Below the pieces are notes generated by a model. That model ran no database searches, was not told the DNA's origin, and worked only from the letters and a program-made list of their open reading frames with translations. The position numbers and the translations under genes are program-made. DNA of 64,000 nucleotides from Microbacterium sp. MYb66 (lineage in GTDB: Bacteria; Actinomycetota; Actinomycetes; Actinomycetales; Microbacteriaceae): the NCBI RefSeq assembly GCF_002979435.1, contig NZ_PCOV01000001.1, forward strand, positions 434,001 through 498,000. Direction: 5' to 3'. Positions 17,284-29,197 of the stretch are shown one piece after another; the stretch's first letter is position 1, and every line of letters starts with the position of its first letter.

Positions 17284-17583
17284 TCAGGGACGCGCGTCCT
17301 TGGCGTGGTCCTGCGTGTCGGCGAGGGCCTTCTGGGAACGGAACTGCAGCCGCTGCGCCTTCTTCGCCTTCTTGACCGACTGCGGTGAATCGGCATCGAC
17401 GAGCACGCCGCGGCGCTCGCGGTTCATGTCGATCACGGCGCCCACCGCGAGAGCCATCGTGATGCCCCAGCTCACCCAGGACAGAACGGCGCGCCAGGTG
17501 ATGGGCTGCTCGCGGGTGCCGCGCAGCAACGAGACTCCTGCCGAGATCGCCGCGACAAGACCGGTGCTGAAGAGGTAGCGCAT
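17284..17583 (-). CDS. Small membrane protein of unknown function
   Basis: The 99-residue product has two hydrophobic helices (LFSTGLVAAISAGVSLL and VLSWVSWGITMALAVGAVI) and then a cytoplasmic, Lys/Arg/Gln-rich tail (KKAKKAQRLQ). No catalytic motif is visible. Its ATG lies nine bases after the stop of the aminotransferase, preceded by AAAGGA, so it is read from the same transcript. Similar short two-helix proteins are widespread in Microbacteriaceae without assigned roles. Confidence 0.65.
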   Translation of the reverse strand: MRYLFSTGLVAAISAGVSLLRGTREQPITWRAVLSWVSWGITMALAVGAVIDMNRERRGVLVDADSPQSVKKAKKAQRLQFRSQKALADTQDHAKDARP

Positions 17584-17592
17584 TCCTTTACG

Positions 17593-18798
17593 CTACCTTC
17601 CCTCACCCCAGGTCGCACCGAGCCTTGACAAGCCCTCCTCGATCCTGTCAGGGGAGTAGGTGGTGAAGGACAGGCGGAGTGCGCGATCGTCGGGCCGCCC
17701 GGAGAAGAACGAGGTTCCGGGGACGTAGGCCACGTCGTTGGCGAGCGCCCGCGCGAGTGACTCCGTCGCATCGATTCCTTCGGGCAGTCGCGCCCAGACG
17801 AACATGCCGCCGTCGGGTCGGTTCCAGGTGCTCCCGCCGGGCAGCGCGGCCGGCAGCGCCCCGAGCATCGCATCGCGGCGTGCCGCGTAAGCCTCGCGGA
17901 TGCGCGTGAGCGCGGGCTCACCGCGGCCGGATGCGAGGTAGTGGGCGGCGGCCGCCTGATCGATCGTGGAGGTGTGGAGGTCAGCGGCCTGTTTGGCGAT
18001 CGTGACGGACGCGCGGATCTCCGCGGTCGTGCGGATCCACCCGATGCGGAGCCCGGGTGCGATCACCTTCGAGAAGCTGCCGAGGCTGAGGACGTGATCC
18101 GGTGCGAACGCCGCAAGCGAGGGAAGTGCCTCACCCGTGTAGCGCAGCTGCCGGTACGGCTCGTCCTCGATGATGCGGAATCCGCGTCGCTCGGCGATCT
18201 CGGCGATCGCCCGGCGCGCGTCGAGACCATGAGTGCGACCGGTCGGGTTCTGGAACGTGGGGACGGTGTAGAAGAACTTCGGGGCGTGCTCGGCGGCCAG
18301 CCGGTCGAGTGTCTCGAGGTCGAGGACGTCGCCGTCGTAAGGCACGCCGACCACGCGGGCCCCGGCGAGAGCGAATGTCTGCAGCGCTGCGAGGTAGCAC
18401 GGCTCCTCGACCAGGATCGTGTCGCCGGGATCGATCAGGGAGGTGGCGAGCAGACCCAGGCCCTGCTGCGATCCGGTCGTGATGATCAGGTCCGACGCCG
18501 AGGTGGGCAGCCCATCGGCGGTGTAGCGCGCGGCGACCTGCTCCCGAAGCGCCGGGTTCCCCTCGGACATCGAATACTGGAGCACGCCGGGGGAGCGGAG
18601 CGCGGCATCGAACGCGGCGCGGATCCCCTCCAGGTCGAAGAGTTCCGGTGCGGGCAGACCGCCGGCGAACGAGATCACCTCCGGTCGTTCGGTGAGCGCC
18701 AGAAGATCACGGACCGGCGAGGTCTTGGCGCTTCCGGCGCGCTGTGATCTCTCAGGAAGGGCGGAGCGTGCGGCGGTGGCCTGGGGGACGATCGGCAA
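17593..18798 (-). CDS. PLP-dependent aminotransferase, class I/II
   Basis: The roughly 401-residue fold-type I aminotransferase resembles 2-aminoadipate/aromatic-type transaminases (LysN-like), without the GntR-type DNA-binding domain of MocR proteins. Visible are SFAGGLPAPELFD (N-terminal), TTGSQQGLGLLA, PTFQNPTGRTH, the EDEPYRQLRY strand and the PLP-lysine motif SLGSFSKVIAPGLRIGW. The start chosen is TTG 18798, preceded by GAGGAGA; upstream in-frame residues are Arg-rich and unlike the family. The amino-group donor is not predictable. Confidence 0.82.
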   Translation of the reverse strand: MPIVPQATAARSALPERSQRAGSAKTSPVRDLLALTERPEVISFAGGLPAPELFDLEGIRAAFDAALRSPGVLQYSMSEGNPALREQVAARYTADGLPTSASDLIITTGSQQGLGLLATSLIDPGDTILVEEPCYLAALQTFALAGARVVGVPYDGDVLDLETLDRLAAEHAPKFFYTVPTFQNPTGRTHGLDARRAIAEIAERRGFRIIEDEPYRQLRYTGEALPSLAAFAPDHVLSLGSFSKVIAPGLRIGWIRTTAEIRASVTIAKQAADLHTSTIDQAAAAHYLASGRGEPALTRIREAYAARRDAMLGALPAALPGGSTWNRPDGGMFVWARLPEGIDATESLARALANDVAYVPGTSFFSGRPDDRALRLSFTTYSPDRIEEGLSRLGATWGEGR

Positions 18799-19010
18799 CG
18801 GATCTCTCCTCGGTGTGCGGCGTGCAGCGTGGCGGTGTCGCCAGACTAGTGGTGTCCACAGGGGAGCGTTTCCCTGCCTCCGTTCGGGACGGACGGGTAG
18901 CATGGAGGCGTCGCGGCTCGCCCGCGGCCGCACACCGTGTATCTACCGGCCATCGGCACCCCGATGGACAGCGGCGGCACCCGACTTCGCGTCATCGACG
19001 CGCGAGAGCC

Positions 19011-20276
19011 ATGACACACGCAACTTCGCACCCTTCCGAGCAGCTGCTCAGCGGACCGAGCCTCTTCCGCATCGCAGGATTCCCGTACTTCCTCATCGCC
19101 TTCATCGCCAGGTTGCCGTTCGCCATGATGGTCGTCGGCGTCCTGACCGTGGTCGTGTCGTCGCGCGGCTCGCTGTCGCTCGGCGGTCTCACCTCGGCCG
19201 CGGTCGGTCTGGGGACCGCCTGCTTCGGCCCCCTGCTCGGCGCTGCGGCCGACCGCTTCGGCCAGCGCACCGTGCTCCTCGTGCTCGCCCTCGCGAACGG
19301 GGCGATGCTCCTGCTGTTCACGTTCGTCGTCTACGGTCCGTCGGCCGACGGGTTCGTCCTGCTCGCGGCCATCGGCATCGGTGCGACGGCGCCGCAGGTC
19401 GCCCCGCTCTCGCGCTCCCGGCTGGTGACGATCATCGGGGAGCGGATGCCGGAGGCTCGTCGTGCCCGAACGGTGTCCGGCACGATGGCGTACGAATCCG
19501 CCGCGGATGAGACGGTCTTCGTCTTCGGGCCGTTCCTGGTCGGGATCCTGGCGTCCGCGATCGCGCCGTGGGCGCCGCTCGTCGGAGCCGCCATCCTGAC
19601 GGTCGTGTTCGTCGGAGCGTTCGCCCTGCACCCCAGCGGTCGCCACGTGTCGCAGGATCGCGATGCGGACGGCAGAGCTCCGTCGTCCGTCTCCGAACTG
19701 TTCCGTCCGCAACTGCTCATCGTGGTCCTCGGCATCCTCGGAGTCGGGATCTTCTTCGGCACCATGCTCACCTCGCTCACGTCGTTCATGGCGGATCTCG
19801 GCGCTCCGGAGCAGGCCGGTCTTCTCTACGGCGTCATGGGTGTCGGCTCCGCCGTGCTCGCCCTGGGCGTCGCGTGGCTGCCTCCGGCCTTCTCGATGCG
19901 CGCACGCTGGCTCGTGTTCTCGGGCATCCTGCTCGCCGGCAGCCTGCTGCTCGGCTTCGTCGACTCCCCGGCCACGATGATGCTGGAGCTCGCGATCATG
20001 GGCGTCGGCATCGGCCCGACCCTGGTGACCCAGTACAGCTTCGGTGCCGCGCGCAGCCCGCGTGGGCGGTCTGCGACCGTGATGACCATGCTCGGGTCGG
20101 GAGTCGTGGTCGGTCAGTCGATCGGCGCAGCCGTGGCCGGTGAGATCGCCGAGAGCATCGGGACCTCCGCCGCCCTGCTGTTGCCGATGATCGCCGCAGC
20201 CATCGCGTTCGCCGCGGGGGTCGCCAACTGGGCGCTGAGCGGCACGAGTCGTCGTCAGACCTCCGTCACGGCCTGA
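19011..20276 (+). CDS. MFS transporter
   Basis: This 421-residue membrane protein has about 12 helices. The N-terminal half begins FRIAGFPYFLIAFIARLPFA, with GAAADRFGQRTVLLVLALANG as the loop between helices 2 and 3, the usual MFS signature. The middle cytoplasmic loop near residues 205-220 is polar. The family suggests small-molecule efflux, but no substrate can be named. ATG 19011 has GAGAG upstream. The 213-base gap to the divergent aminotransferase contains both promoters; I recognise no clear operator in it. Confidence 0.82.
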   Translation: MTHATSHPSEQLLSGPSLFRIAGFPYFLIAFIARLPFAMMVVGVLTVVVSSRGSLSLGGLTSAAVGLGTACFGPLLGAAADRFGQRTVLLVLALANGAMLLLFTFVVYGPSADGFVLLAAIGIGATAPQVAPLSRSRLVTIIGERMPEARRARTVSGTMAYESAADETVFVFGPFLVGILASAIAPWAPLVGAAILTVVFVGAFALHPSGRHVSQDRDADGRAPSSVSELFRPQLLIVVLGILGVGIFFGTMLTSLTSFMADLGAPEQAGLLYGVMGVGSAVLALGVAWLPPAFSMRARWLVFSGILLAGSLLLGFVDSPATMMLELAIMGVGIGPTLVTQYSFGAARSPRGRSATVMTMLGSGVVVGQSIGAAVAGEIAESIGTSAALLLPMIAAAIAFAAGVANWALSGTSRRQTSVTA

Positions 20277-20342
20277 CGCACCCGGCAGGATCTCGGCATC
20301 CTGGGTAGGTTGGAGTCAACCCCTGGCGTGAGGAGTCACACT

Positions 20343-21749
20343 TTGACAGCTGCAGATTTCGTCGTCGTCGCCAACCGGCTTCCCGTCGATCGGGTGGAGG
20401 GACCGGACGGCGAGGAGATCTGGCGCACCTCGCCGGGTGGGCTTGTCGCAGCCCTCGAGCCCATGATGCGCAATGTGAACGGGGCCTGGGTCGGTTGGGC
20501 GGGACAGGCTGATGTCGAGCTCGCACCGTTCGAAGCCGGCGGCATCCGGCTGATCCCCGTCGCGCTCAGCGCCGAGGAGGTCGCCGAGTACTACGAGGGC
20601 TTCGCCAACGACACGATCTGGCCGCTGTATCACGACGTCATCGCCCCGCCCCAGTATCACCGCGAGTGGTGGGATGCCTATGTCACCGTGAACCGCCGAT
20701 TCGCGGAGGCTGCCGCTGCCGCCACCGCACCGGACGGCACCGTCTGGGTGCATGACTATCAGCTGCAGCTCGTCCCGCAGATGGTCCGGGAGCTGCGCCC
20801 CGACGTCACGATCGGCTATTTCCATCACATCCCGTTCCCCGCCCACGGTCTCTACGCCCAGCTGCCCTGGCGAGACCAGGTGCTGCGCGGGCTGCTCGGA
20901 GCCGACGTCATCGGCTTCCAGCGCGCGCAGGACGCCACGTACTTCCTGACCGCCGTGCGCCGTCGCCTCCGGTACGAGGTCAAGGGGCCGAACGTCGCCG
21001 TGCCCGAGGGGGACGGGACGCGCACCGCCTTGGCGCGTGCGTTCCCGATCTCCATCGACACCGCGCCGTACCTCGAACTCGCCGCTCGGGAGGATGTCCG
21101 CGCCCGCGCCGCAGAGATCCGCGCGAGCCTCGGCAATCCGAAGCGCATCCTGCTCGGAGTCGACCGGCTCGACTACACGAAGGGCATCCGCCACCGCATC
21201 AAGGCCTACGGCGAGCTGCTCGCGGAAGGGCGGCTCAAGGTCGAGGACGTGACTCTCGTCCAGGTCGCCAGCCCCAGCCGGGAGCGCGTCGACGCCTACG
21301 TGCATCTCCGCGACGAGATCGAGCTCGCCGTCAGCCGCATCAACGGCGACACCGACACGATGGGGCACACCGCCATCCGCTACCTGCACCAGGGGTATCC
21401 GCGCGAGGAGATGGTCGCTCTGTACCTCGCCGCCGACGTGATGCTCGTGACCGCGCTGCGCGACGGCATGAACCTCGTCGCGAAGGAGTACGTCGCCACT
21501 CGCGTCGATGATCGGGGAGTTCTGGTGCTCAGCGAGTTCACGGGCGCCGCGGACGAGCTGCGTCAGGCCGTCCGGGTCAACCCGCACGACATCGAAGGCC
21601 TGAAGGCCGCGATCATGACCGCGGTGGAGATGCCTCCGGCCGAGCAGGGCCGGCGCATGCGATCACTCCGTCGACGTGTGCTGGACAACGACGTGAACGC
21701 CTGGTCGTCATCGTTCCTGAGCGCACTCGCCGAGGTGCGTGGCCGCTGA
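20343..21749 (+). CDS. otsA: Trehalose-6-phosphate synthase
   Basis: OtsA joins UDP- or GDP-glucose to glucose-6-phosphate to make trehalose-6-phosphate in the cytoplasm. It is a GT20 enzyme of 468 residues. Motifs are [11 protein letters not shown] at the N-terminus, the GGLVAALEP loop, [20 protein letters not shown] (phosphate binding) and [12 protein letters not shown] near the C-terminus. The start is TTG 20343, seven bases after GAGGAG; an in-frame TTG at 20310 lacks such a site. otsB follows by about 50 bases, so the two steps of trehalose synthesis are co-encoded. Confidence 0.95.
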   Translation: MTAADFVVVANRLPVDRVEGPDGEEIWRTSPGGLVAALEPMMRNVNGAWVGWAGQADVELAPFEAGGIRLIPVALSAEEVAEYYEGFANDTIWPLYHDVIAPPQYHREWWDAYVTVNRRFAEAAAAATAPDGTVWVHDYQLQLVPQMVRELRPDVTIGYFHHIPFPAHGLYAQLPWRDQVLRGLLGADVIGFQRAQDATYFLTAVRRRLRYEVKGPNVAVPEGDGTRTALARAFPISIDTAPYLELAAREDVRARAAEIRASLGNPKRILLGVDRLDYTKGIRHRIKAYGELLAEGRLKVEDVTLVQVASPSRERVDAYVHLRDEIELAVSRINGDTDTMGHTAIRYLHQGYPREEMVALYLAADVMLVTALRDGMNLVAKEYVATRVDDRGVLVLSEFTGAADELRQAVRVNPHDIEGLKAAIMTAVEMPPAEQGRRMRSLRRRVLDNDVNAWSSSFLSALAEVRGR

Positions 21750-21801
21750 CCGTCGGCGCTGCCGCGATACTGGGGGGAGACCCCCTGCGAATGGAGTACC
21801 T

Positions 21802-22599
21802 GTGACGCGCCCCTGGATCCCCGGAACCCCCGATGAAGACCTGCGCGCTCTGGCGGCCACACCGCGGCTCGTCGTAGCCCTCGACTTCGACGGCACCGCA
21901 TCGCCTCTGGTCCCCGACCCGATGGCCGCCCGGGCACTGCCCGAGGTCGCCGTCCAGGTCGAGCGGCTCGCCGCGCTTCCCGACACGGTCGTCGCCTACG
22001 TCTCAGGACGGAGCATGCACGACCTGCGCGTGATCACCGAGCACACCGACGACTCGACGATCGCGCTGGCCGGGTCGCACGGCGCCCAGTACTGGTTCCC
22101 GGGCGAAGGAGACGCCGACGCCCCCGGCGATGTCGCCGAGTCGGGTGCGCGCGAAGAGCTCTGGGCGGCGGCGAAGCCGATCATCGAGCGCTACGAGGGT
22201 GCCGAGTTCGAGCCGAAGACGTTCGGCATGGGCGTGCACACCCGACGTGCCGATCGTGAGACCGAGGAACGGGTCTTCGCCGAGATCGACGCTCTCGTCG
22301 CCGAACGCTTCCCGCACTGGCGGCGTCGGGCCGGACACCGCGTGCTGGAGTTCTCCTCCCGCACCGAGGGCAAGGATGCGGCCATGGCGGCGCTTCGAGA
22401 GCGCTTCGACGCCACCGGCATCCTGTTCGCGGGCGATGACGTCACGGACGAGGACGCCATGCGCGTGCTGCAGTCCGGCGACCTCGGTGTGCGCGTCGGG
22501 CCGGGGGAGAGCGCCGCGACTCTGCGTGTGGACACTCCACAACAGATCGCCGCGCTTCTGGAGGCGCTGGCGGACGAACGCACCTCCGCACGGCAATAG
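21802..22599 (+). CDS. otsB: Trehalose-6-phosphate phosphatase
   Basis: OtsB removes phosphate from trehalose-6-phosphate to give trehalose, an osmolyte and mycolate precursor in relatives. This HAD-superfamily enzyme has 265 residues, with nucleophile motif VVALDFDGTASPL near residue 25 and the C-terminal metal site FAGDDVTDEDAM. The cap domain lies between. GTG 21802 follows TGGAG. Only nine bases separate its stop from ilvD, an unusual junction between osmoprotection and branched-chain amino acid genes that may allow read-through. Confidence 0.94.
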   Translation: MTRPWIPGTPDEDLRALAATPRLVVALDFDGTASPLVPDPMAARALPEVAVQVERLAALPDTVVAYVSGRSMHDLRVITEHTDDSTIALAGSHGAQYWFPGEGDADAPGDVAESGAREELWAAAKPIIERYEGAEFEPKTFGMGVHTRRADRETEERVFAEIDALVAERFPHWRRRAGHRVLEFSSRTEGKDAAMAALRERFDATGILFAGDDVTDEDAMRVLQSGDLGVRVGPGESAATLRVDTPQQIAALLEALADERTSARQ

Positions 22600-22608
22600 A
22601 CTTCCGTC

Positions 22609-24327
22609 ATGTCCTCGCATGATCCCTCTCACAGCGCGCCCATCGACATCAAGCCCCGCAGCCGCGTCGTCACCGACGGCATCGAGGCGACGACCTCCCG
22701 AGGCATGCTCCGTGCCGTCGGCATGGGCGACGCCGACTGGGACAAGCCGCAGATCGGCATCGCCTCCAGCTGGAACGAGATCACTCCCTGCAACCTGAGC
22801 CTGGACCGTCTCGCGCAGGGCGCGAAGGAGGGCGTGCACTCGGGCGGCGGCTACCCGCTCCAGTTCGGCACGATCTCCGTCTCGGACGGCATCTCCATGG
22901 GCCACGAGGGCATGCACTTCTCGCTGGTGTCGCGCGAGGTCATCGCCGACTCCGTCGAGACCGTCATGATGGCCGAGCGCCTCGACGGCTCCGTGCTCCT
23001 CGCCGGCTGCGACAAGTCGATCCCCGGCATGCTCATGGCCAGCGCCCGTCTCGACCTGTCGAGCGTGTTCCTCTACGCCGGCTCGATCGCGCCGGGCTGG
23101 GTCAAGCTCTCCGACGGCACCGAGAAGGACGTCACGATCATCGACTCGTTCGAGGCCGTCGGCGCCTGCCGCGCCGGGCTCATGAGCGAAGAGGACCTCA
23201 AGCGCATCGAGTGCGCCATCGCGCCGGGTGAAGGCGCGTGCGGCGGCATGTACACCGCCAACACGATGGCCTCGGTCGCCGAGGCGCTCGGGCTCAGCCT
23301 CCCCGGCTCGGCCGCCCCGCCCGCGGCTGACCGTCGCCGTGACTACTTCGCCCACCGCTCGGGCGAGGCCGTCGTCAACCTGCTCCGTCAGGGGATCACG
23401 ACTCGCGACATCCTCACTCCGGAGGCCTTCGAGAACGCGATCGCGCTGGCCATGGCCCTCGGTGGCTCGACCAACGTCGTGCTGCACCTGCTCGCGATCG
23501 CCCGCGAGGCCGAGGTCGAGCTGAACCTGCACGACTTCAACCGCATCGGCGACAAGGTGCCCCACGTCGCGGACATGAAGCCGTTCGGAAAGTACGTCAT
23601 GAACGACGTCGACCGCCACGGCGGCATCCCCGTGATCATGAAGGCGATGCTGGACGAGGGCCTGCTTCACGGCGACGCGCTCACCGTCACGGGCAAGACG
23701 CTCGCCGAGAACCTCGCAGACCTCGACCCGCAGCCGATCGACGGCGAGGTCATCCACACCTTCGACAACCCGATCCACGCGACCGGCGGGCTCACGATCC
23801 TGCACGGCTCCCTCGCACCCGAGGGCGCCGTCGTCAAGACTGCCGGCTTCGACGCCGCCGTCTTCGAGGGGCCTGCGCGCGTGTTCGAGCGCGAGCGCGC
23901 GGCGATGGACGCCGTCGCCGAGGGCACCATCGACCCGGGAACCGTCATCGTCATCCGCTACGAAGGCCCCAAGGGCGGACCGGGTATGCGCGAGATGCTC
24001 GCCATCACCGCGGCCATCAAGGGCGCGGGCCTCGGAAAAGATGTACTACTCTTGACTGACGGACGATTCTCAGGCGGCACAACCGGCCTGTGCATCGGCC
24101 ACATAGCACCCGAAGCGGTGGACGCAGGTCCTATCGCCTTCGTGCGCGATGGTGATCTGATACGGGTCGATATCGCAGCTCGCTCTCTCGATCTACTCGT
24201 CGATGAGGCAGAGCTCGCCTCCCGCCGCTCTGGCTGGGAGCCGCTTCCCCCGCGCTACACCCGAGGCGTTCTTGCCAAGTACTCGCGCCTCGTGCGGTCC
24301 GCCGCCGAGGGAGCGACGACCGGCTGA
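22609..24327 (+). CDS. ilvD: Dihydroxy-acid dehydratase
   Basis: IlvD dehydrates 2,3-dihydroxy acids to the 2-keto precursors of valine and isoleucine. The 572-residue Fe-S enzyme keeps the cluster cysteines in [17 protein letters not shown] and [13 protein letters not shown], plus the C-terminal [18 protein letters not shown] motif. The last part of the gene, about 24036-24240, uses many codons that are rare elsewhere in the gene (GTA, CTA, TTG, ATA, ACA) and is visibly less GC-rich, while the protein stays normal. It starts the ilvD-ilvB-ilvN-ilvC run. Confidence 0.96.
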   Translation: MSSHDPSHSAPIDIKPRSRVVTDGIEATTSRGMLRAVGMGDADWDKPQIGIASSWNEITPCNLSLDRLAQGAKEGVHSGGGYPLQFGTISVSDGISMGHEGMHFSLVSREVIADSVETVMMAERLDGSVLLAGCDKSIPGMLMASARLDLSSVFLYAGSIAPGWVKLSDGTEKDVTIIDSFEAVGACRAGLMSEEDLKRIECAIAPGEGACGGMYTANTMASVAEALGLSLPGSAAPPAADRRRDYFAHRSGEAVVNLLRQGITTRDILTPEAFENAIALAMALGGSTNVVLHLLAIAREAEVELNLHDFNRIGDKVPHVADMKPFGKYVMNDVDRHGGIPVIMKAMLDEGLLHGDALTVTGKTLAENLADLDPQPIDGEVIHTFDNPIHATGGLTILHGSLAPEGAVVKTAGFDAAVFEGPARVFERERAAMDAVAEGTIDPGTVIVIRYEGPKGGPGMREMLAITAAIKGAGLGKDVLLLTDGRFSGGTTGLCIGHIAPEAVDAGPIAFVRDGDLIRVDIAARSLDLLVDEAELASRRSGWEPLPPRYTRGVLAKYSRLVRSAAEGATTG

Positions 24328-24328
24328 C

Positions 24329-24348
24329 CCGGATGCACAGGCATCCGG
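24329..24348 (+). other. Intergenic hairpin between ilvD and ilvB
   Basis: The perfect 8-bp repeat CCGGATGC-ACAG-GCATCCGG begins two bases after the ilvD stop. It has no T-run. It could be a partial terminator or an RNA processing site that adjusts ilvD relative to ilvBNC; both are inferences. Confidence 0.4.
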
Positions 24349-24378
24349 CGTCCTCCACAGTTCACCAGAAGGAGTGTC

Positions 24379-26181
24379 ATGACTGCTGACACCGTCCCGG
24401 CCGTGCCGAGGCCGCCCGCCCGCCCATCCACCGCACCGGAGATCACCGGTGCGGAGGCCGTCGTCCGCTCTCTGGAGCTTCTCGGCGTCACCGATGTCTT
24501 CGGGCTTCCGGGCGGAGCGATCCTCCCGGTCTACGACCCGCTGATGGATGCTTCGGAGCTGCGCCACATCCTGGTTCGCCACGAGCAGGGTGCAGGCCAC
24601 GCGGCGGAGGGGTACGCCTCGGCGTCCGGCAAGGTCGGCGTCTGCATCGCGACCTCCGGTCCCGGTGCGACCAACCTCGTCACCGCGATCGCCGACGCCT
24701 ACATGGACTCGGTGCCGATGCTGGCCATCACCGGTCAGGTGTTCTCGACGCTGATGGGAACCGATGCGTTCCAGGAAGCCGACATCGTCGGCATCACGAT
24801 GCCCATCACGAAGCACTCGTTCCTCGTGAAGGACGCTGCAGACATTCCGGGCGCCCTCGCCGCGGCCTACGAGATCGCCGGCACCGGCCGTCCCGGACCC
24901 GTGCTCGTCGACATCACGAAGGACGCGCAGCAGGCGATGGCGCCGTTCGTCTGGCCGCCCAAGATCGACCTGCCCGGGTACCGTCCGGTGACGAAGGCGC
25001 ACGGCAAGCAGATCCAGGCCGCTGCGACGCTCCTCGCCGAGGCCAAGAAGCCCGTGCTGTACGTCGGCGGCGGAGTGATCCGCGGCAAGGCGTCGGCCGA
25101 GCTCCTCGAACTCGCCGAGTCGACGGGTGCCCCGGTGGTGACCACTCTGATGGCCCGCGGGGCCTTCCCCGACTCGCACCCGCAGCACCTCGGCATGCCC
25201 GGTATGCACGGTACGGTTCCGGCCGTGCTCGCGCTGCAGGAGGCGGACCTCCTCATCTCGCTCGGCGCACGGTTCGACGACCGCGTGACCGGCAAGGCCG
25301 CACTGTTCGCCCCCAACGCCAAGGTCGTCCACGTCGACATCGATCCTGCCGAGATCTCCAAGATCCGGACGGCCGATGTCCCGATCGTCGGCGACGTGCG
25401 CGATGTCCTCACCGATCTCGACGCGGCCTTCCGCGGGGCCACGGTCGACTCGAAGCCGGACACCGAGGAGTGGTGGTCGTACCTCGACGGTCTGCGCACC
25501 GAGTTCCCGCTCGGCTACGCGCCGACGACCGACGGACTTCTCGCGCCGCAGTATGTGATCCAGCGCATCGGCGAGCTCACCGGCCCGGAGGGCATCTTCG
25601 CCTCCGGTGTCGGTCAGCACCAGATGTGGGCGGCGCAGTTCATCAAGTACGAGCGTCCGAATGCGTGGCTGAACTCCGGCGGCGCCGGCACGATGGGGTA
25701 CTCCGTTCCCGCGGCGATGGGCGCGAAGGTCGCCCAGCCCGAGCGCCCGGTCTGGGCGATCGACGGCGACGGCTGCTTCCAGATGACGAATCAGGAGCTC
25801 GCCACCTGCACGATCAACAACATCCCGATCAAGGTGGCGATCATCAACAACTCGTCGCTGGGGATGGTGCGCCAGTGGCAGACGCTCTTCTACGACGGAC
25901 GCCACTCGAACACCGACCTCAACACCGGGCACGGCACGATCCGCATCCCCGACTTCGTCAAGCTCGCAGAAGCCTACGGCTGCCTCGCGATCCGCGTGGA
26001 GAAGGAGGAGGAGGTCGACGCCGCCATCAAGCTCGCGCTCGAGACGAACGACCGCCCCGTGGTGATCGACTTCGTCGTGAGTGCCGACTCCATGGTGTGG
26101 CCGATGGTCCCGCAGGGAGTCAGCAACAGCTATGTCCAGTACGCCCGCGAGCACGCGCCCGCCTTCGACGAGGAGGACTGA
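24379..26181 (+). CDS. ilvB: Acetolactate synthase large (catalytic) subunit
   Basis: IlvB is the ThDP-, FAD- and Mg-dependent enzyme that condenses pyruvate with pyruvate or 2-ketobutyrate, the first shared step of branched-chain amino acid synthesis. At 600 residues the length is normal. The ThDP-activating glutamate is in [15 protein letters not shown], the FAD region includes [13 protein letters not shown], and the Mg/ThDP motif [17 protein letters not shown] is near residue 460. The ATG follows GAAGGAG. The regulatory subunit gene starts three bases after its stop. Confidence 0.96.
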   Translation: MTADTVPAVPRPPARPSTAPEITGAEAVVRSLELLGVTDVFGLPGGAILPVYDPLMDASELRHILVRHEQGAGHAAEGYASASGKVGVCIATSGPGATNLVTAIADAYMDSVPMLAITGQVFSTLMGTDAFQEADIVGITMPITKHSFLVKDAADIPGALAAAYEIAGTGRPGPVLVDITKDAQQAMAPFVWPPKIDLPGYRPVTKAHGKQIQAAATLLAEAKKPVLYVGGGVIRGKASAELLELAESTGAPVVTTLMARGAFPDSHPQHLGMPGMHGTVPAVLALQEADLLISLGARFDDRVTGKAALFAPNAKVVHVDIDPAEISKIRTADVPIVGDVRDVLTDLDAAFRGATVDSKPDTEEWWSYLDGLRTEFPLGYAPTTDGLLAPQYVIQRIGELTGPEGIFASGVGQHQMWAAQFIKYERPNAWLNSGGAGTMGYSVPAAMGAKVAQPERPVWAIDGDGCFQMTNQELATCTINNIPIKVAIINNSSLGMVRQWQTLFYDGRHSNTDLNTGHGTIRIPDFVKLAEAYGCLAIRVEKEEEVDAAIKLALETNDRPVVIDFVVSADSMVWPMVPQGVSNSYVQYAREHAPAFDEED

Positions 26182-26184
26182 TCC

Positions 26185-27808
<1,624 letters not shown>

Positions 27809-27822
27809 TTCGACCTCTTCAG

Positions 27823-27856
27823 AAGAACGGGCGTCCCCTCGGGGGCGCCCGTTCTT
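27823..27856 (+). terminator. Terminator after ilvC
   Basis: A 15-bp stem with one wobble (AAGAACGGGCGTCCC and GGGGCGCCCGTTCTT) and a 4-base loop starts 14 bases after the ilvC stop and is followed by CGCTTT. It separates the ilv operon from the glycoside island. Confidence 0.85.
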
Positions 27857-27903
27857 CGCTTTACCGCGCCGATTCTCTCGAGACATCGGATGTCTGTGCC
27901 AGG

Positions 27904-29178
27904 ATGGGAGGCATGCGACAGGAATGGTTTGATCGGGCCCGGTTCGGCATGTTCGTCCACTTCGGCCTCTACAGCGGGGCCGCACGGCACGAATGGGTGC
28001 AGAATTACGAGCGCCTCACCGATGAGGACTACTGGCAGTACTTCGAGCACTTCGATCCCGATCTCTTCGACGCGGCAGCGCTGGCGCGCACGGCGAAGGA
28101 GACGGGCATGGGGTACGTGGTGCTCACGACGAAGCACCATGACGGCTTCTGCCTGTGGGACTCGAAGCTCACCGATTTCACCTCCGTCGCGAACATCGGG
28201 CGCGACCTCGTACGCGAGTATGTCGACGCGCTGCGGGCGGAGGGGATCAAGGTCGGGTTCTATCACTCGGTGATCGACTGGCATCACCCCGATTTCACGA
28301 TCGACTGGAATCACCCGCGCCGTGACGACGAGCGCGCGCATGAGCTCAACGTCGGGCGTGACATGGACACGTACCGCGCCTATCTCCACGGCCAGGTGCG
28401 GGAGCTCCTCACCGAATACGGCGACATCGACTACCTGTTCTTCGACTTCACCTACCCCGAGGCGAAGGACGGCTGGGCGGGGAAGGGGCCGCAGGATTGG
28501 GATGCAGAGGCGCTGCTCGAGCTCTGCCGTGAGCTGCAGCCGAACATGCTGGTGAACGACCGCCTCGGGATCCCCGCCGACTTCGTCACTCCCGAGCAGT
28601 ATCAGCCGACCGCACCGATCGTGCGCGACGGCGTGCCGCTGACGTGGGAGGCCTGCCAGACACTCAACGGCTCCTGGGGATACCACCGCGACAACATGGA
28701 CCAGAAGTCCCCGACGATGCTGGTGCAGATGCTGGTCGACTCGGTGTCGATGGGCGGCAACATGCTGTTGAACATCGGCCCGGACGGGCGTGGGGCGATC
28801 GCGCCCCGCGACGCGGACACGCTCGCGGAGATCGGGGAGTGGATGCGTCTGCACCGCGGCGCCGTGATCGGGGCCGGCCACGCGCCGTTCGCACCGCCCC
28901 GTGAAGGCGTGTACACGCGCCGCGGGAACCGGCTCTACCTGAGTCTGTTCAGCTGGCCGATGGGCTTCGTGCACCTTCCCGAGCTCGCCGGCAAGATCTC
29001 GTACGCACGTCTGCTCAACGACGGATCCTGGCTCGAGACGAGCGTGTCCGACCCGGAGCGGGAAGCCGATCTGATGACCCCCGCCGGTGAAGCAGAGGGG
29101 ACGCTGACCGTCCACCTGCCGGTGCGACGGCCCGATGTGCTGGTCCCCGTGATCGAGCTGACGCTGACCGGGGAGTGA
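27904..29178 (+). CDS. GH29 family alpha-L-fucosidase-like glycoside hydrolase (first copy)
   Basis: The 424-residue protein has no signal peptide and is likely cytoplasmic. The GH29 barrel begins ARFGMFVHFGLYSGA; LTTKHHDGFCLWD is at residues 74-86, and the probable nucleophile Asp181 is in IDYLFFDFTYP. A short C-terminal beta domain follows. The FFDF context differs from the LWND motif of classical enzymes and of the second copy in this island, so linkage specificity may differ. ATG 27904 or ATG 27913 may start the gene. It lies just upstream of the convergent ROK regulator and is apart from the ABC operon. Confidence 0.85.
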   Translation: MGGMRQEWFDRARFGMFVHFGLYSGAARHEWVQNYERLTDEDYWQYFEHFDPDLFDAAALARTAKETGMGYVVLTTKHHDGFCLWDSKLTDFTSVANIGRDLVREYVDALRAEGIKVGFYHSVIDWHHPDFTIDWNHPRRDDERAHELNVGRDMDTYRAYLHGQVRELLTEYGDIDYLFFDFTYPEAKDGWAGKGPQDWDAEALLELCRELQPNMLVNDRLGIPADFVTPEQYQPTAPIVRDGVPLTWEACQTLNGSWGYHRDNMDQKSPTMLVQMLVDSVSMGGNMLLNIGPDGRGAIAPRDADTLAEIGEWMRLHRGAVIGAGHAPFAPPREGVYTRRGNRLYLSLFSWPMGFVHLPELAGKISYARLLNDGSWLETSVSDPEREADLMTPAGEAEGTLTVHLPVRRPDVLVPVIELTLTGE

Positions 29179-29197
29179 ATCGAGCGGTGGCGGCGGT

